Origin: Diadophis punctatus similis
Taxonomy: Eukaryota; Chordata; Lepidosauria; Squamata; Dipsadidae
Assembly (NCBI GenBank): GCA_023053685.1
Contig: JALIGW010000025.1
Coordinates: 9,597,453 to 9,661,452 of the forward strand
Length of the DNA stretch: 64,000 nt
Direction: 5' to 3'
The notes under the pieces are model-generated. The model was not told the origin of the DNA, searched no databases, and was given only the letters and a program-made list of their open reading frames with translations. Below, piece by piece: positions 20,662 to 33,627 of this stretch (positions are counted from its first letter, which is position 1; each line of letters starts with the position of its first letter). Position numbers and translations under genes: made by a program.

Positions 20662-22160
20662 TCAGAAATAAATTTCAAGAAATCACAGTAGCTACAATAT
20701 TCCTAAGTCAGGAGGGGCTAGCCGAGCCATAGACGCTTATGGAAAAGCTAGAGAGCTGCATAACATTTTACCCTTGTGTGAAGGTCCAAAGTTATTTGGT
20801 TCCTAATATCAGGCCAACACATAATACAGAAGCATTCAAACCATATACAGAGGATCACGTTAACAGTTATATTTTATTGAATGCAAATCTTATGTGTCTT
20901 CATAAGCAATACATTAGTCCGGAGACCTTTTGGAAGTTCAGATAACAGCATGCCTTCTTTTAATGATTCTTCTATGTTTACTATTGAGAGAGCATTAAAT
21001 CATGTGATTCCTATTCCTTCCTATCAGCATTCTGAGGCACTGCATAGGTTTGGAAGCTGAGATAACAATCTCTGTTTTTGCCCTCTGGGTTGTGTATATT
21101 AGAATTTTATAAATTCTAGCTTCTTCCTTTGACTTAAAAGATCAGATACACTTTCCGATACCTAATGCCTTGAGGATCTGCTATACATTAAAGCAGCCTA
21201 TATGTATTCAGTAAATACCAAAATGAGCATGATCTTTGGTACTCCTTCCACCATTTGTGCCTTTGTGATCTACTGATCCTGTGACATGGATGTGATCCCG
21301 TTGCATATTTCATTTGTCAACAGCTTCATGCATTGTCTGTCTATGGCAGGTAATTCTTTCCTCCTGGTGCCTCTCTTTAGCTGTGATGTGCAAAATAGCA
21401 TTACAACAGTGTTAACTCATTCATCACAGCTTCACGGAAACAGACACCGTTGGCATGGAATTAAAAATGAGCATTTAAAAACCGGGATAAGAAGAGAGGG
21501 AAATACATAACTCTTGATGGCATTACAGCATCCTAATGGGAAAGCAAAAAGCGCATTGCATTTTTTCTTAAGTTTTTGTAAACTACTCTTCTTCACTTTG
21601 GCCTGCAGTGAACATTGATCAGATGGATTTTAAAAAGTGGTGAAGTGCCAGAATTATACAGTTTTGCTGGCAGTGTCCCGGTTATTCATTCTCTCAATGG
21701 CCCATTACCTAGATATTGTTCTTCAGAGGGAAAGTAATATATTAAAGGCTTTCTTCCTTGCCTAAAGCTTTTCAACAATTGGTCTTTAAAGACTAGAGCA
21801 ATTACTGTTTGCATAGGAAACAAAACCTGATTTAAAGTTGGCAGAAATTTTGTTTGCCAGAGGCCTGCCTGGCTTTTCTTGAGCAATTGGAAAGATGTTT
21901 ATTTCTGTCTTATTGCCTGCTGCTGCCTAGTTATCAGAGTTATATGGGAATTTCCATAAGTAATGGTGAGAAAAGAAACATGGATCTCACTTTGCTTTAT
22001 GTTAATTTGATGATAACAAACTAAACATCAACTTGATTTAAGGCTTCTTCCTAAACTGGCGTGTACAGGGCAACAATTGTCCAACCTGATGTCTGAGGAG
22101 CATCAAGTCAGGCAAAGTTAGCATAGAGAATCAAGTTCAAGAAGCTCTTAGAAAAAGTGA
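20662..22160. other. Long stretch with no recognised feature
   Basis: Unique-looking sequence; no exon, SINE or TIR that I can support. Confidence 0.45.
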
Positions 22161-22169
22161 CACATGAAC

Positions 22170-25100
22170 GTAGATTAACAGAATAACAAAATTGGAAGTG
22201 ACCTTGGAGGTCTAATAGTCCAACCCCCTGCTCAAGCAGGAAACCCTAAACCATTTCGGACCAATTGTTCTCCAATCTCTTTTTAAAAACCTCTACTGAG
22301 GTTCCAACAGTACGCTGATGATACTCAGCTGTACATGTCCACCCCATGCCAATTCAGTGAGGCAGTTGATGTGATGTGCTGGTGTCTGGATGCTGTAAGG
22401 GTCTGGATGGGGGTTAACAGGCTCAAACTCAACCCGGACAAGACCGAGTGGCTTTGGATGCTGCCTCCCAAGGACTTTGACATCTATCCCTCATTGGTTC
22501 GGGGGGGGGGGGATTTGATCCCCTCAGAACGGGCTCGCAACTTGGGGGTCCTTCTGGATCCACAGCTAAAATTGGACCAACATCTAACAGCTGTGGCCAG
22601 AGGGATCTTTGCACAAGCTCATCTTGTGCACCAGTTGCGTCCTTTCTTGGACCGGGAGGCACTACTTACAGTTACTCATGCCCTTGTTACCTCATGTCTT
22701 AACTATTGCAATGCACTCTACATGGGGCTACCCTTGAAGAACGTTCGGAGACTGCAGCTAGTGCAGAATGCGGTGGCATGTCTGGTGATGGGTGTCCCTA
22801 GAAACACCCATGTGACACCCATCCTTCGCGAACTGCACTGGCTGCCTATAGGTCTTCGAGCGCAATTCAAGATGTTGGTGATTACCTTTAAAGCCCTACA
22901 TGGCTTAGGACCAGTTTACCTCCGAGACCGCCTTCTCCAACATACCTCCCAAAGACTGATTAGAGCCCACAGAATTGGTCTGCTGATGGTCCCGTCAGCC
23001 AAACAATGTCGGCTGGCGGGCCCACGAATTTCTCCTTAGTTCTAGGTTTGATTTCTCTTTCATTAGTTTCTATCCATTGCTTTTTGTCCTGCTTTCAGGT
23101 ATTTTGGAGAATAGGTTGACTCTCTCTTCTTTGAGGCAGCCCCTTAGATATTGGAACACTGCTATCATATCACCCCTAGTCCGTCTTTTCATTAAACTAG
23201 ATATACCCAATTCCTGCAACCATTCTTTGTATATTTTAGCCTCCAGTCCCCTAATGATATTTGTTGCTCTCCTCTGCACTCTTTCTACAGTCTCAACATC
23301 TTTTTTATGCAGTGGTGACCAAAACTTGATGCAGTATTCCAAGTGTGGCCTTACCAAGGCATTATAAAGTGGTATTAACACTTCATGTGATCTTGATTCT
23401 ATCTTTCTGTTAATGCAACCTAGGACTGTGTTGGGGTATTTTTTTTGGCAGCTGCAGCACACTGCTGGCTCATATTTAAGTGATTGTCCACTGGGCCTCC
23501 AAGATCCCTCTCACAGTTACTACTATTGAGCCAGGAACCACCTATTCTATCCCATTGTCTAAATCATTGATGAAAATATTGAAGAGTACTGGGCCTAAAA
23601 CAGAACTTTGGGGTACCCCACTACATACGTCCCTCCACATAGATGCACTTCCATTAAGGACTATATGTTGAGTGTGAGCCAGTTATGAGTCCATCTGGGG
23701 GTGATGCTGTCTAACCCACATTTTTGTATCCTATCAAATAGTAGATTGTGGTCTATTTTGTCAAATGTCTTACTGAAGTCCAAATAAATTATATCCACAG
23801 CATTTCGCTGGTCCATAATTTTGTCACTTTGTCAAAGAATGCAATAAGATTTGTTTGGCATGATCTGCCAAACACATACTGGTTTCTGGTTATGAATTAA
23901 TTGTTTATCTTTTTCAGAATTTTTTCTAGGTATTGATGTCACACTGATATCCATTCCTGGATCCATTTTTCAAACTCATCTAATTTATCTTACCATTTTC
24001 TTGCTTATTTTGACTTGCATTCCTAATCTGCATTTTACAATAAATTTTTTTGATAGACTGGAGTGTTTTTTCCTTTTGTGTAAAGACAGATGCAAAAAAA
24101 CGAGGTAGCAGTTGTGCTTTCTCTCTGCTGCTCATCCCATTCTTGCCATTTTCTCTCATTAATATTGTTTCCTTGACTTTTTTTCTTGTTTTTTTTACAT
24201 GTTGAAAGAAGGGTGGGAGTTTTTTTGGTTATTTTTGTTGCAAGCCTTAGTTCATTTCGAGCCTTAGCTTTCCTGACTTCATCTTTGCATATTTGGGCTA
24301 TTTGCTGATATTCTGCCTTAGTTATGTGTCCCTTTTCCCACTTTTTATACTTGACCTTTTTGTCTTTCAGTTTATCAGATAATTCTTTGTGCAGCCATGC
24401 TGGTTTCTTTGGAGATGTCTTATTTTTCTTCTTCATTGGAATTGTCCTAGACTGGGTTTTTATAATCTCACTTTTCAAAATTTTCCAAGCTTCTAGGATG
24501 GCTTTCCCTTTGAGAAGTCTCATCCATGGAATCCTTCTCAGGCTCTCTCTAAATTTATTGAAATCAGCTCTCTTGAAGTCCAAGACTCTAGCTTGGCTTT
24601 GTTCTATTGCTTGTGCTTGCATAATGTTGAATTCCAATATTGCATGGTGCCACCCCCTTAATGTTCCTGTAATTTCAATGCCTTCTATCATTTCATCTCT
24701 GTTAGTGAATTAAGTCCAGTATGGGTGACCCTCTAGTTCCATTCTCTAACTTTGGGAGACAAAATTGTCTGCTTGGTTTGTCAGGAATCTGTTTGATCTT
24801 TCACTAGGTGCTGAATTTTTCTCCCAGTTGATGTCAGGGTAATTAAAAAACCCTATTATTACTGTGGTATGTTTTTTACATACATTTGTTAACTGATTAG
24901 CAAAAAGGTCATCTATTTCCTCTGTTTGATTAGGTAGCCTGTAGTATACACTTATTGCATTGTCATCCTTTTTTCCTGTTTTACTGACCCAAATGCATTC
25001 ATGATGGTTTTCATCATTGTTCTGCTGTATTTCTGTAGAAATATAGTTATTTCATATATATAAAACACAACTCCACCTTCTCTTTTATTAGATCTGTTTC

Positions 25101-25320
25101 TTTTAAACAATTTAAACCCCTCTAGCTGTATACTCCATTCATGGGTTTCATCCCACCAAGTTTCCATAATGGCAACAATATCATATCTGTCCTCATGTAC
25201 TTTCTAGTTTACCCTGTTTATTCCTCATACTTTGTGCATTGGTGTATAGGCATTTGAGTCCTTTTTGACTGACCTCCGTGTTTGTTTTCTACATAACCTT
25301 AATTAATAACAAGCTAAGTC
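22170..25320 (-). mobile_element. CR1 LINE, long but decayed copy
   Basis: On the minus strand, from 5' to 3': endonuclease end ETWWDETHEWSIQLEGFKLF with GGVVFYI (24952-25167); a linker with DFKRADFNKFRESL and KPAWLHKEL (24035-24691); RT motif with the reading 'K..DKI' near 23770; RT thumb LYNALVRPHLEYCIKFWSPL and VERVQRRATNIIRGL (23070-23462); and a 3' UTR ending 'CCTCCAAGGTCACTTCCAA' near 22200. About 600 bp of the RT fingers/palm is missing near 23950-24030. Originally would encode a two-domain (APE endonuclease + RT) protein. Interrupted by an L2 fragment. Confidence 0.9.
22311..23031 (+). pseudogene. L2 LINE reverse transcriptase fragment inside CR1
   Basis: The plus strand reads YADDTQLYMSTP (22312 onward; RT catalytic YADD), NRLKLNPDKTEWL, RNLGVLLDPQLKLDQH, LVTSCLNYCNALYMGLP, RRLQLVQNAVACLVMG, HVTPILRELHWLPIGLRAQF, and stops at KQCRLAGPR. 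These are L2-clade RT palm-to-C-terminal blocks in order over about 235 open codons. Both ends are abrupt: upstream RT and the 3' UTR are both missing. The CR1 text resumes on each side with about 65 bases lost. Confidence 0.9.
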
Positions 25321-26100
25321 ACAACAAATGCTTGGCAATTGGCACATATTTGACCAGGGTAAGTTAGGAAGAATTGCAATATTTATTTTGACAAGGGATT
25401 TTTACCAAATCAAAACCCAGACATTAGATAGGGGGGAAAAACTTAAATAGATCATTTGCTGTAACTATTATGCAACTGATTAATCCCCAGACTTTGGGGG
25501 TCAGAGTTCATTAAATCATGATGCCAGAAGAAGTCAGTTATGCCTCTGTGTCTAACCTTTTTCTCAGTGCAGGATTTTAAATTAAATAATTTCTAATGCA
25601 TTCAAGGTGTGTTTGAAGATATCCAGAAAGATAGAATAACCATTTCCCTGAGTAATTGGTCCTATGGCCAAACTGCTCTTCATGTTAGAAAAATGTTCAT
25701 AACATTTAGCTGAAGATACCACCCAGTAAGTTGAAACTATTTCACATCAATGACCTTGGATGACAGATAATATTCCTGTCATGGTACTGAACTGGACCAT
25801 GAATTTGAAGCAAGGTGTCGGCAATGCAGAATAAAGCAGAACTATTTACGTCACATGAGTTATATAAAAACCATTCAGGTATCTATTTTTAAAAATAGAA
25901 ACAGCTACCATCTGGTCAGGATGAGAGTTCAAAATCAGGATTGTGACATATGGCAAGGAAGGGCTGAATCTTTCCCTCCCTCAGTAGTCTTCACGGAAAA
26001 ATGTCCTTCCTGGCAAAACCTACACTTAACTCTAGAAGAATAGATTCCACTGGCTCCAATATAATCCTCTGTCTCTCCACTAAGAATATTTTGAGGGAAG
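25321..26100. other. No recognised feature
   Basis: No supported gene or repeat. Confidence 0.45.
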
Positions 26101-26105
26101 AGAGC

Positions 26106-26204
26106 AGGAGGGAGGGAGGGAGGGAGGGAGGGAGGGAGGGAAGGAAGGAAGGAAGGAAGGAAGGAAGGAAGGAAGGAAGGAAGGAAGGAAGGAAGGAAGG
26201 AAGG
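26106..26204. repeat. (GGGA)n(GGAA)n compound microsatellite
   Basis: GGGA units to about 26140, then pure GGAA units to 26204. The change from one motif to the other is by a single base, consistent with expansion after a point mutation. Confidence 0.97.
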
Positions 26205-27100
26205 CCTTTCAATAGTTCCTCAGACATGGTATAGAGAATGTGAAGACTCTTGTGAGGATTATCCACACTTGCTAAATTGCCGTTTAGTCAATTTCTATTC
26301 AAAAATTTACTTTTTCTAAAAGGTTCCTTCTGCCACACTGACCAGCCTATAAATCTCATCATGCCTTAAATTTTACACTGGGGTTTTTAAAAATAATGAC
26401 CACAATTCTGAGCCTCATTGGCCAGATTTCTTGACTCATAATTGTACATGTGACGAGACCCCTTCCCTGCAGACTGAAGCCAACCAGGTATCCGATCTGA
26501 AGTACTGCTGACATATTATGACTCAACATAGTTCTTGGAACACCATCTCGCATTTCTCTGGGGAGTTATCTGAAAATGCTAAAAATATTTCCAAGAAAAA
26601 TTAAAATTAACATTCTCATAACTCAGAGGACCTCTCCCTTTCTTTTTCACCTTATTCCCTTTAAATTAATAATACATCCCATGATTTGAGAACCACAGAG
26701 CCTAAACTTGGGAGATATTACATGCTACAATAGTAAATGTGCTCATTTCTCACATGTTTTCCACAGTCTGTGGTTCTAACCATGCTTAAGACATTACTGG
26801 CTCAGTAGAAATTGTTTTTCTTCAAGATGTTTCAGCTGTTTCATCTCAGAAGCTGTTTCTCTCCCCTGCCTTGTTTCAGATAGGGTTTCAATTCCACACA
26901 TCTTAGGTGGCCTAATAGCTGTTTTGTAGGTGACAGTTTTTTGATTTAAGAGGCAGTAGAGTTCACCTGGGTACTTTGCTCTCCTGTTCAATTTTGCACG
27001 TTGGGCAAGTTATCGTCCCCCCCTTTCCATTATTTCGGTACAGATCGCAGTAATCTTACAATTGTATTACAATTTCGGTTATGCTTTAGCTTGTTGGAGG
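26205..27100. other. No recognised feature
   Basis: No supported gene or repeat. Confidence 0.45.
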
Positions 27101-27101
27101 G

Positions 27102-27935
<834 letters not shown>

Positions 27936-27939
27936 CACA

Positions 27940-28732
27940 GCAAGGACATCCCTGAGATTTAATCCATTGAATCCAAAGCATGCTCCATTACTGCTTAAAT
28001 GTTTGTCCTCCAACTTGCCACACGGCTGAATATGTTTTATCCCAGAGAGAAATAAATACTAATTGTCCTGCATTAAATATCTTCACTGTCTCTCGAGGGG
28101 GGCCCTTGAAAAATCCCTGGAGAAATGTTGCTTCTCAGTAGAGGGAGTACATTAGTGGGGTCCTTGGTCTGATTCAATCTCTTTTTCTAGTGCCAGGAAT
28201 GGTTTGGGAAAGGGCTGAAAGGACTGCTTAGCTTGATCCCTGCCCTTCCACTGACCTAACTGAGCAATCCTGATCACAGCCAGAGCAAAATGAAACAGAC
28301 AGAACTAAACCAAAATCTGAGCACTGCATCCAGGAAAGATGGATATGGTAGGTCTTCCAAAGGCTTTTGGTTCAAAGGTTCAACTCAATCATTCACAGGT
28401 AGACAAGCACACCCTTTTTCCAATGGTCTGCTGTGGAGTATCATTCTTATTCTATCCTTCATCCTATGGCCATGTTTTGAATTGTTTTTGTTTTCTTTTT
28501 TTAATGTAATCATACACTTAGAACTTGGTCCTTAATTTAAGCCATAATGAACATTTATTTAATAGGCAACAAAAGGGCAAGCTTTTATTTTGAAGACTTT
28601 AATAATATGTTCTATTCACTTTTCAAGGCTAATTGTCACAAATCAAGCGGAGGCAAGGAGCTCTTTTCTACTAAAAACGATCTGTTTCTAGCCAATTTTG
28701 TAGGATTATGGGTTCTCAAGTAATCTTGTAGG
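27940..28732. other. No recognised feature
   Basis: No supported gene or repeat. Confidence 0.45.
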
Positions 28733-28734
28733 TA

Positions 28735-29120
28735 CAGGTAGTCCTCGAGTTATGACCACAATTGAGCCCAAACTTTGTGTTGCTAAGTGAAACATTTGTT
28801 AAGTGAGTTTGCCCCATTTTACGACTTTTCTTGCCAGAGTTGTTAAGTGAATCATTTCATTTGTTAAGTTAGCAACACGGTTGTTAAGTGAATCCAGATT
28901 CCCCCTTGACTTTGCTTTTTAGGAAGTTGCCAAAGGGGATCACATGATCCTGGTACATTGCAACCGTCATAAATATGAGTCAGTTGCCAAGCATCTGAAT
29001 TTTGATCATGTGACCATGGGGATGCTGCAATGGTTGTAAGTGTCATAAGTCACAATTTCCAGTGCCATTGTAACTTTGAACGGTCACTAAATGAACTGTT
29101 GCAAGTCGAGGATTGTTCCA
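28735..29120 (+). mobile_element. TA-flanked TIR element, 'AGGTAGTCCTCGA' family
   Basis: Left end CAGGTAGTCCTCGAGTTATG; right end 'GTTGCAAGTCGAGGATTG', inverted. TA dinucleotides flank it (28733-28734, 29121-29122). Interior holds repeated 'GTTAAGTGAATC' blocks, 'GATCACATGATC' and GATCATGTGACC. 386 bp, no coding capacity. TA target fits Tc1/mariner-like elements; superfamily is inferred. Confidence 0.85.
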
Positions 29121-29122
29121 TA

Positions 29123-29507
29123 GGATTCCCCCTTCCTCAAACCTGTCAAAGCCTAGAACTAATCCTATCCTGAGCAGTGTACTTTATCTGAGACTACAGT
29201 TCTGAAGTTGCAAATTACATGGGGTTTAATTGACAGATATATTTTATATTCCAGATAAGAAAAGCAACAGGATTAAAAAAAAAGTACAGAAAGGTAGAGA
29301 CAACCAGTGCTAAGCTTTGAAAAAAAAAAATTCTCTCTCTTTAAAAACAAAGATAACAACTAATACAAACTAATGTAAAATAAGGAAGGAAATAAAAGAG
29401 ATACAGTAGTTAAACATGTAAGAAACAGAAAAATAGAAAGTAAAAAAGATATGAAAAAGTGGCCGCTTATCTTCTATACAGCAGTTATAAGTAGTAAAAA
29501 ATTCACA
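29123..29507. other. No recognised feature
   Basis: A-rich with a TCTCTCTTT/AAAAA mix; nothing supported. Confidence 0.45.
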
Positions 29508-29509
29508 TA

Positions 29510-30490
29510 CCGTATTTTTCGGAGTATAAGACGCACCTTAGTTTTGGGAGAGGAAAACAAGGAAAAAAGGCCTCTGCCTCCAAGCAATTTGCCAAACAGC
29601 AAACAGCATAGATGATATACACTGTTTGCTGTGTATTTCTGTGCATGTGTGCTTGATCCATAGAAATAGCAAAGAACTGGAGAAATGTACATTATGCCAG
29701 AAAGTTTTCTTAAATGTAGTCACACTAACTCCTCCCAATTATTTAAATAGATCTACTCCAAGGTAAGTCAGGATTTAACTCTAATACTAAACAGGACATT
29801 GTTACATTTCAGACTATACTTGTACAGAGCTGTTAAAATTAATTAAAATTTCTGGAAGTATACATTATTTTCTATTATTTAAAAGAAGATACAATAGCAC
29901 TGGGCCTCTTCAGAGCAAGCATTTATTTTAAAAAGCTTCTTTATTTTGTTAAGTTGTCTAACAGGGGTCTCTAACCTTGGCAACTTGTGGACTTCAACTC
30001 CCAGAATTCCGCAGCCAGCAAAGCTAACAAAGCTGGCTGTGGAATTCTGGGAGTTGAACTCCACAAGTCTTAAAGTTGCCAATGTTGGAGACCCTGCCTC
30101 TAGAACAATAATAAAGCCAGTCTTTAAAAAATAAGGCTAATAATTTGAACATTCTACAGACATTTATAGTTATTTACTTACCCCCTTGCATCCAGTTCAG
30201 CAGAAAATAAAAATCTGTGTGTCTCTCCCAGCTATTTGCCTCTTTGCAGCTAGTTTCAGTTTCATTTTAGCATGTGGCAAATCAGCTGTAGGTTGGGAAG
30301 CTGCTAATGACTTGCTTGGCTTAACTGGCTCTTCCCTGTTTGCTGCAAGCAGGTAAATTGCTGGAGGACAGAGGCCAAAGGGTGGGGGTGGCTGGGTGGG
30401 TGGGGCTACATTCGGTGTATAAGTTTTCACCCAAGTTTTCACCCTCTTTTGGGGGGTAAAAAGGTGTGTCTTATCCTCCGAAAAATACAG
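29510..30490 (+). mobile_element. TIR element 'CCGTATTTTTCGG' family, 981-bp copy
   Basis: Left end CCGTATTTTTCGGAGTATAA, right end complement with GTGTGTCTTATCCTCCG and TACAG. TA flanks (29508-29509 and 30491-30492). Shares its whole interior with 36351-37351 and 38190-39595. No transposase is encoded. Carries one nested small hAT-like inverted element at about 29964-30103. Confidence 0.88.
29964..30103. mobile_element. Nested inverted-repeat element
   Basis: Starts CAGGGGTCTCTAACC and ends 'GTTGGAGACCCTG'. The sister copy at 36351-37351 lacks it and reads straight through 'TTGTTCTAGACAACTT' (reverse orientation), an empty site. Flanking TCTA-containing 8-mers support a hAT-type duplication. 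Confidence 0.8.
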
Positions 30491-30492
30491 TA

Positions 30493-31459
30493 TTTGTCTA
30501 CAGTTACAATATGACTCTCTTTTTTCTATAATCTATCCTATCTAATCCACAAAACCATTAATCTTAAATTTACTTTTTTTTTCTGTCTTAACAAAAAATG
30601 CATAAGCTTTTTGTAGTCAGAAACAAATGTAGATGTTGTCTTTTACCTAATCAAAACAGTCAGTTTAGCCATTTCTGTAAGTTCTGTCATCGTCACCAAC
30701 CATTCCTCCATTGTAGGGATTGACAAATCTATCTTTGTGCATACAGTAAACTCACTGAAGTTATATACACAAATAAAATTCCATGACATTTTTCCAACAA
30801 TTTGTCCATCAGTCTCAAAAGGGAGACTTCTGATCTTAATTGTACATTCATTTTAAAAATCCTCTGAATCACTAAGTTTCAAAGTACCAGTGAAAGAATT
30901 TGGAAAAGATTTTATAGCATAACTGGGAATTGAATCTTGTTATTTTTTTTATAAATTTCTCTTTAAAAAGATTTTATATTCTATTCCTCATAGGCTGTTA
31001 TCTAATGATTGCTTATTTATTCACCAATAAACTACTTCCATTAATTTCAAAATTTCAGCAGTTTTGGTGTGGGCGAGCGTGAAATGAATCCCAATCTTCT
31101 TAATTCCAAACGTGGACAATTGCACACTTCACTTGATATGGTGGAATGTTGTGGGATGGGAAGGTGTGCATTACTCAATCATTCACACTTTCCAGGAAAT
31201 ACTTTGCATGTTGAAGCAACATCAAAATACATAAACTGGGCTATTATGATTTCCATCTTGCCCCTTCACATACTACTGTTATTGTAAAATGTATGTCCAC
31301 CTACTTTCTGGGGACTTAAGGACAGGAAAAGGCTATATGAGAGTGGCTTCAGGAGCTAGCACAGAGTAACCCCTGGAGCTAACCCTCAGTCCTTCAAAGT
31401 AACCCTTCATATTCTCAGTAACCTACATGTAGGTTGCTGAGAATGACATCTTTTGAAAA
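30493..31459. other. No recognised feature
   Basis: No supported gene or repeat in this AT-rich interval. Confidence 0.45.
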
Positions 31460-31645
31460 CATTTTATTATTTTATTTATTATTTTATTTTATTTTATTTT
31501 ATTTTATTTTATTTTATTTTATTTTATTATTTTATTTTATTTTATTTTATTTTATGTTATTTTATATTTTATTTTATTTTATTTTATTTTATTTTATTAT
31601 TATCTTTTATCTTATTTTATCTTTATTATTTTATTTTACTTATTA
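31460..31645. repeat. (TTTTA)n microsatellite
   Basis: About 185 bp of TTTTA pentamer with several ATT interruptions. Open frames rich in F, Y, I and L are artefacts. Confidence 0.95.
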
Positions 31646-32116
31646 AATTATTATTTAGATGGTAGAGATGGATAAGAAATTTGTCTATCAGATGTTTTAG
31701 ACAGACATATCAGTTTTGGATCCAAAATGCCTACATGTGCCAAAATGCACAGTTTTAAGAGAGTAAAACAAAGTTTGGAGCTTGAACAATGTCTATAAAA
31801 TGCAAACACCAGGACAAAAGAAGCACAACAGGGCATCTTCCCCATTCTTAAGACTTATGTATGAATTTATTTCTTTGTTGTTGTTGTTGTTGTTTTTCTC
31901 ACATTTACACACTTTATCTAAGTTTTCATGATTCTTCATCCTTTTTTTGCATTTAATTTTTCTGCTTCCTTTGTTCTTTGCTTCTCAGATAACATATGTC
32001 AGGTTCGTGAGACTTCTTGAAAGCTCAGTCACATAATTCCTAAAGCTAATGCACTGTGTATAGTCATCTAAAGGATAAAGGACTGTGAGTTCAATTCCTG
32101 GTAGAAGACTTGAACC
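31646..32116. other. No recognised feature
   Basis: A (TTG)n tract lies at 31875-31895. Nothing else supported. Confidence 0.45.
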
Positions 32117-32124
32117 CCCTAGAG

Positions 32125-32239
32125 CACAGGTGTCAAACTCATGTGACATATCGCGGCATTTTTCCCCTTCGTGGAGCTGGTCTGGGCATGGCCTACGCAT
32201 GACGCATCTGGCTTGCGGGCAGCCAGTTTGACACCCCTG
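32125..32239 (+). mobile_element. Small hAT element, 'CAGGGGTGTCAAACTC' family
   Basis: Left ACAGGTGTCAAACTC, right GTTTGACACCCCTG; 8-bp duplication CCCTAGAG (32117-32124, 32240-32247) with two extra bases CA before the canonical CAG start. Confidence 0.88.
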
Positions 32240-32247
32240 CCCTAGAG

Positions 32248-33025
32248 TAAGAATCCCAATAAGGATGAACTTGATCACATGGTACCCTCTGGTGGTCAAT
32301 GTCATTGAAGCTTACTCTGAAGTATATGTAAGGTAAGATTGCAATTTTGATGCTCCAGATCACAATCTCTGTCATCTCTAATACTATTACCTCAATTTCC
32401 TCTTAAACAGTGCACAGACTTACAAGAATGCTGTTTTGTTCCACAATCCAACTACCTGCTTGGAACTGTTCTGCATCTGAAAGTTTATTCATGACCTGGT
32501 AGATCTGAGGACTGCATGAAACTAACTTAGGGGTGAGATTTGGCAGATTTGGTGTCACTCATAGGCTGATGATACTAAACTATTTCTCCTTGCACTCTCA
32601 TTCCAAGAAGCAACATAACACCTGAATTTGTACCTGTCATCAGTAATGGAGTAGTTGAAAGTAAAAAATTGGAGCATGTCACAGATGAAATATTCAAAGT
32701 GTCCTGGATGGATTGTACTCCAAGACTGTGACCAGAAATTTGGAGAGATTCTTGGATTCAGAACACCACATTTTGAGCAACAGTTAAAATAAGTATTTCG
32801 AGCATATGCACCAGTTTTTCCTGGAAATTTCAGTTTGGGCTACACAATGTCCTTTGCCCTACATACTGTATGTCACATCTTGTTTTGGCTGCTCTGACAT
32901 ATTATAAAGGAACTGTTGGGATGGAAGCATTTTAAAATTTCAATGACTTCCGAATACTGTAGTTTGATTGTGAATTATATCTCCTGTGCTAGAAACATCA
33001 CAGGAGGTTTCTAGAAGAAGAGATT
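32248..33025. other. No recognised feature
   Basis: No supported gene or repeat. Confidence 0.45.
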
Positions 33026-33036
33026 GGAGTCATTTG

Positions 33037-33116
33037 TCCAGAATGGTATGGGGTCTCCTGCTTAAGCAGGAGATTAGACTAGAAGACCTCCAAGGTCCCT
33101 TCCAACTCTGTTATGG
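33037..33116 (+). repeat. CR1 LINE 3' end fragment
   Basis: 'GGGGTCTCCTGCTTAAGCAG', then GACTAGAAGACCTCCAAGG and TCCCTTCCAACTCTGTTAT, the CR1 3' terminus, 5'-truncated to about 80 bp. Confidence 0.85.
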
Positions 33117-33627
33117 TGTAAAGCTTTGGCTCATTTCCTGGGCATTCTGGTTTCGTCTTTTCAACTCTCTGAAGACATAGAATCAATTTATTTGAAAGGG
33201 ACAGTTCCCTATATAAGCTGCTTGGGCTTTAAGATTTTTGGAAGTCCTCTTTTTTGGGGGGAGCCTCACCAATGACTGAAAAATATTTGGTCAGAACCTA
33301 AGGGAGAATAGGGAGCAGAGTCAGTCTATCATTTGTCCCCACCCACCCACCCAACAAGCAATATGAAGCTTTCTTAGGAGGTGTGACTTCAATGGCAGTG
33401 ACCATTCAACACCTCATGATGTACTGATCATAAGGGACAATCTGGTGAAGATTGAGAATTAATGTTATCACTCAGCTTGCTCTTTGTATAAATGAGCATT
33501 GATTTCATGTCACTTCCTTCTGCTTTGCTTCCGGACAGTAGCATCCACAGGGGCAGTTAAGAGAGTAAAGAAGATAATCATGATCATGCATTCAAAGTCT
33601 TGCTCCTCTCTACACACATACAATGGA
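33117..33627. other. No recognised feature
   Basis: No supported gene or repeat. Confidence 0.45.

Noticed and set aside
24324..24713. 129-codon plus-strand frame with hydrophobic segments
   Set aside because: Antisense shadow of the CR1 linker region read on the minus strand.
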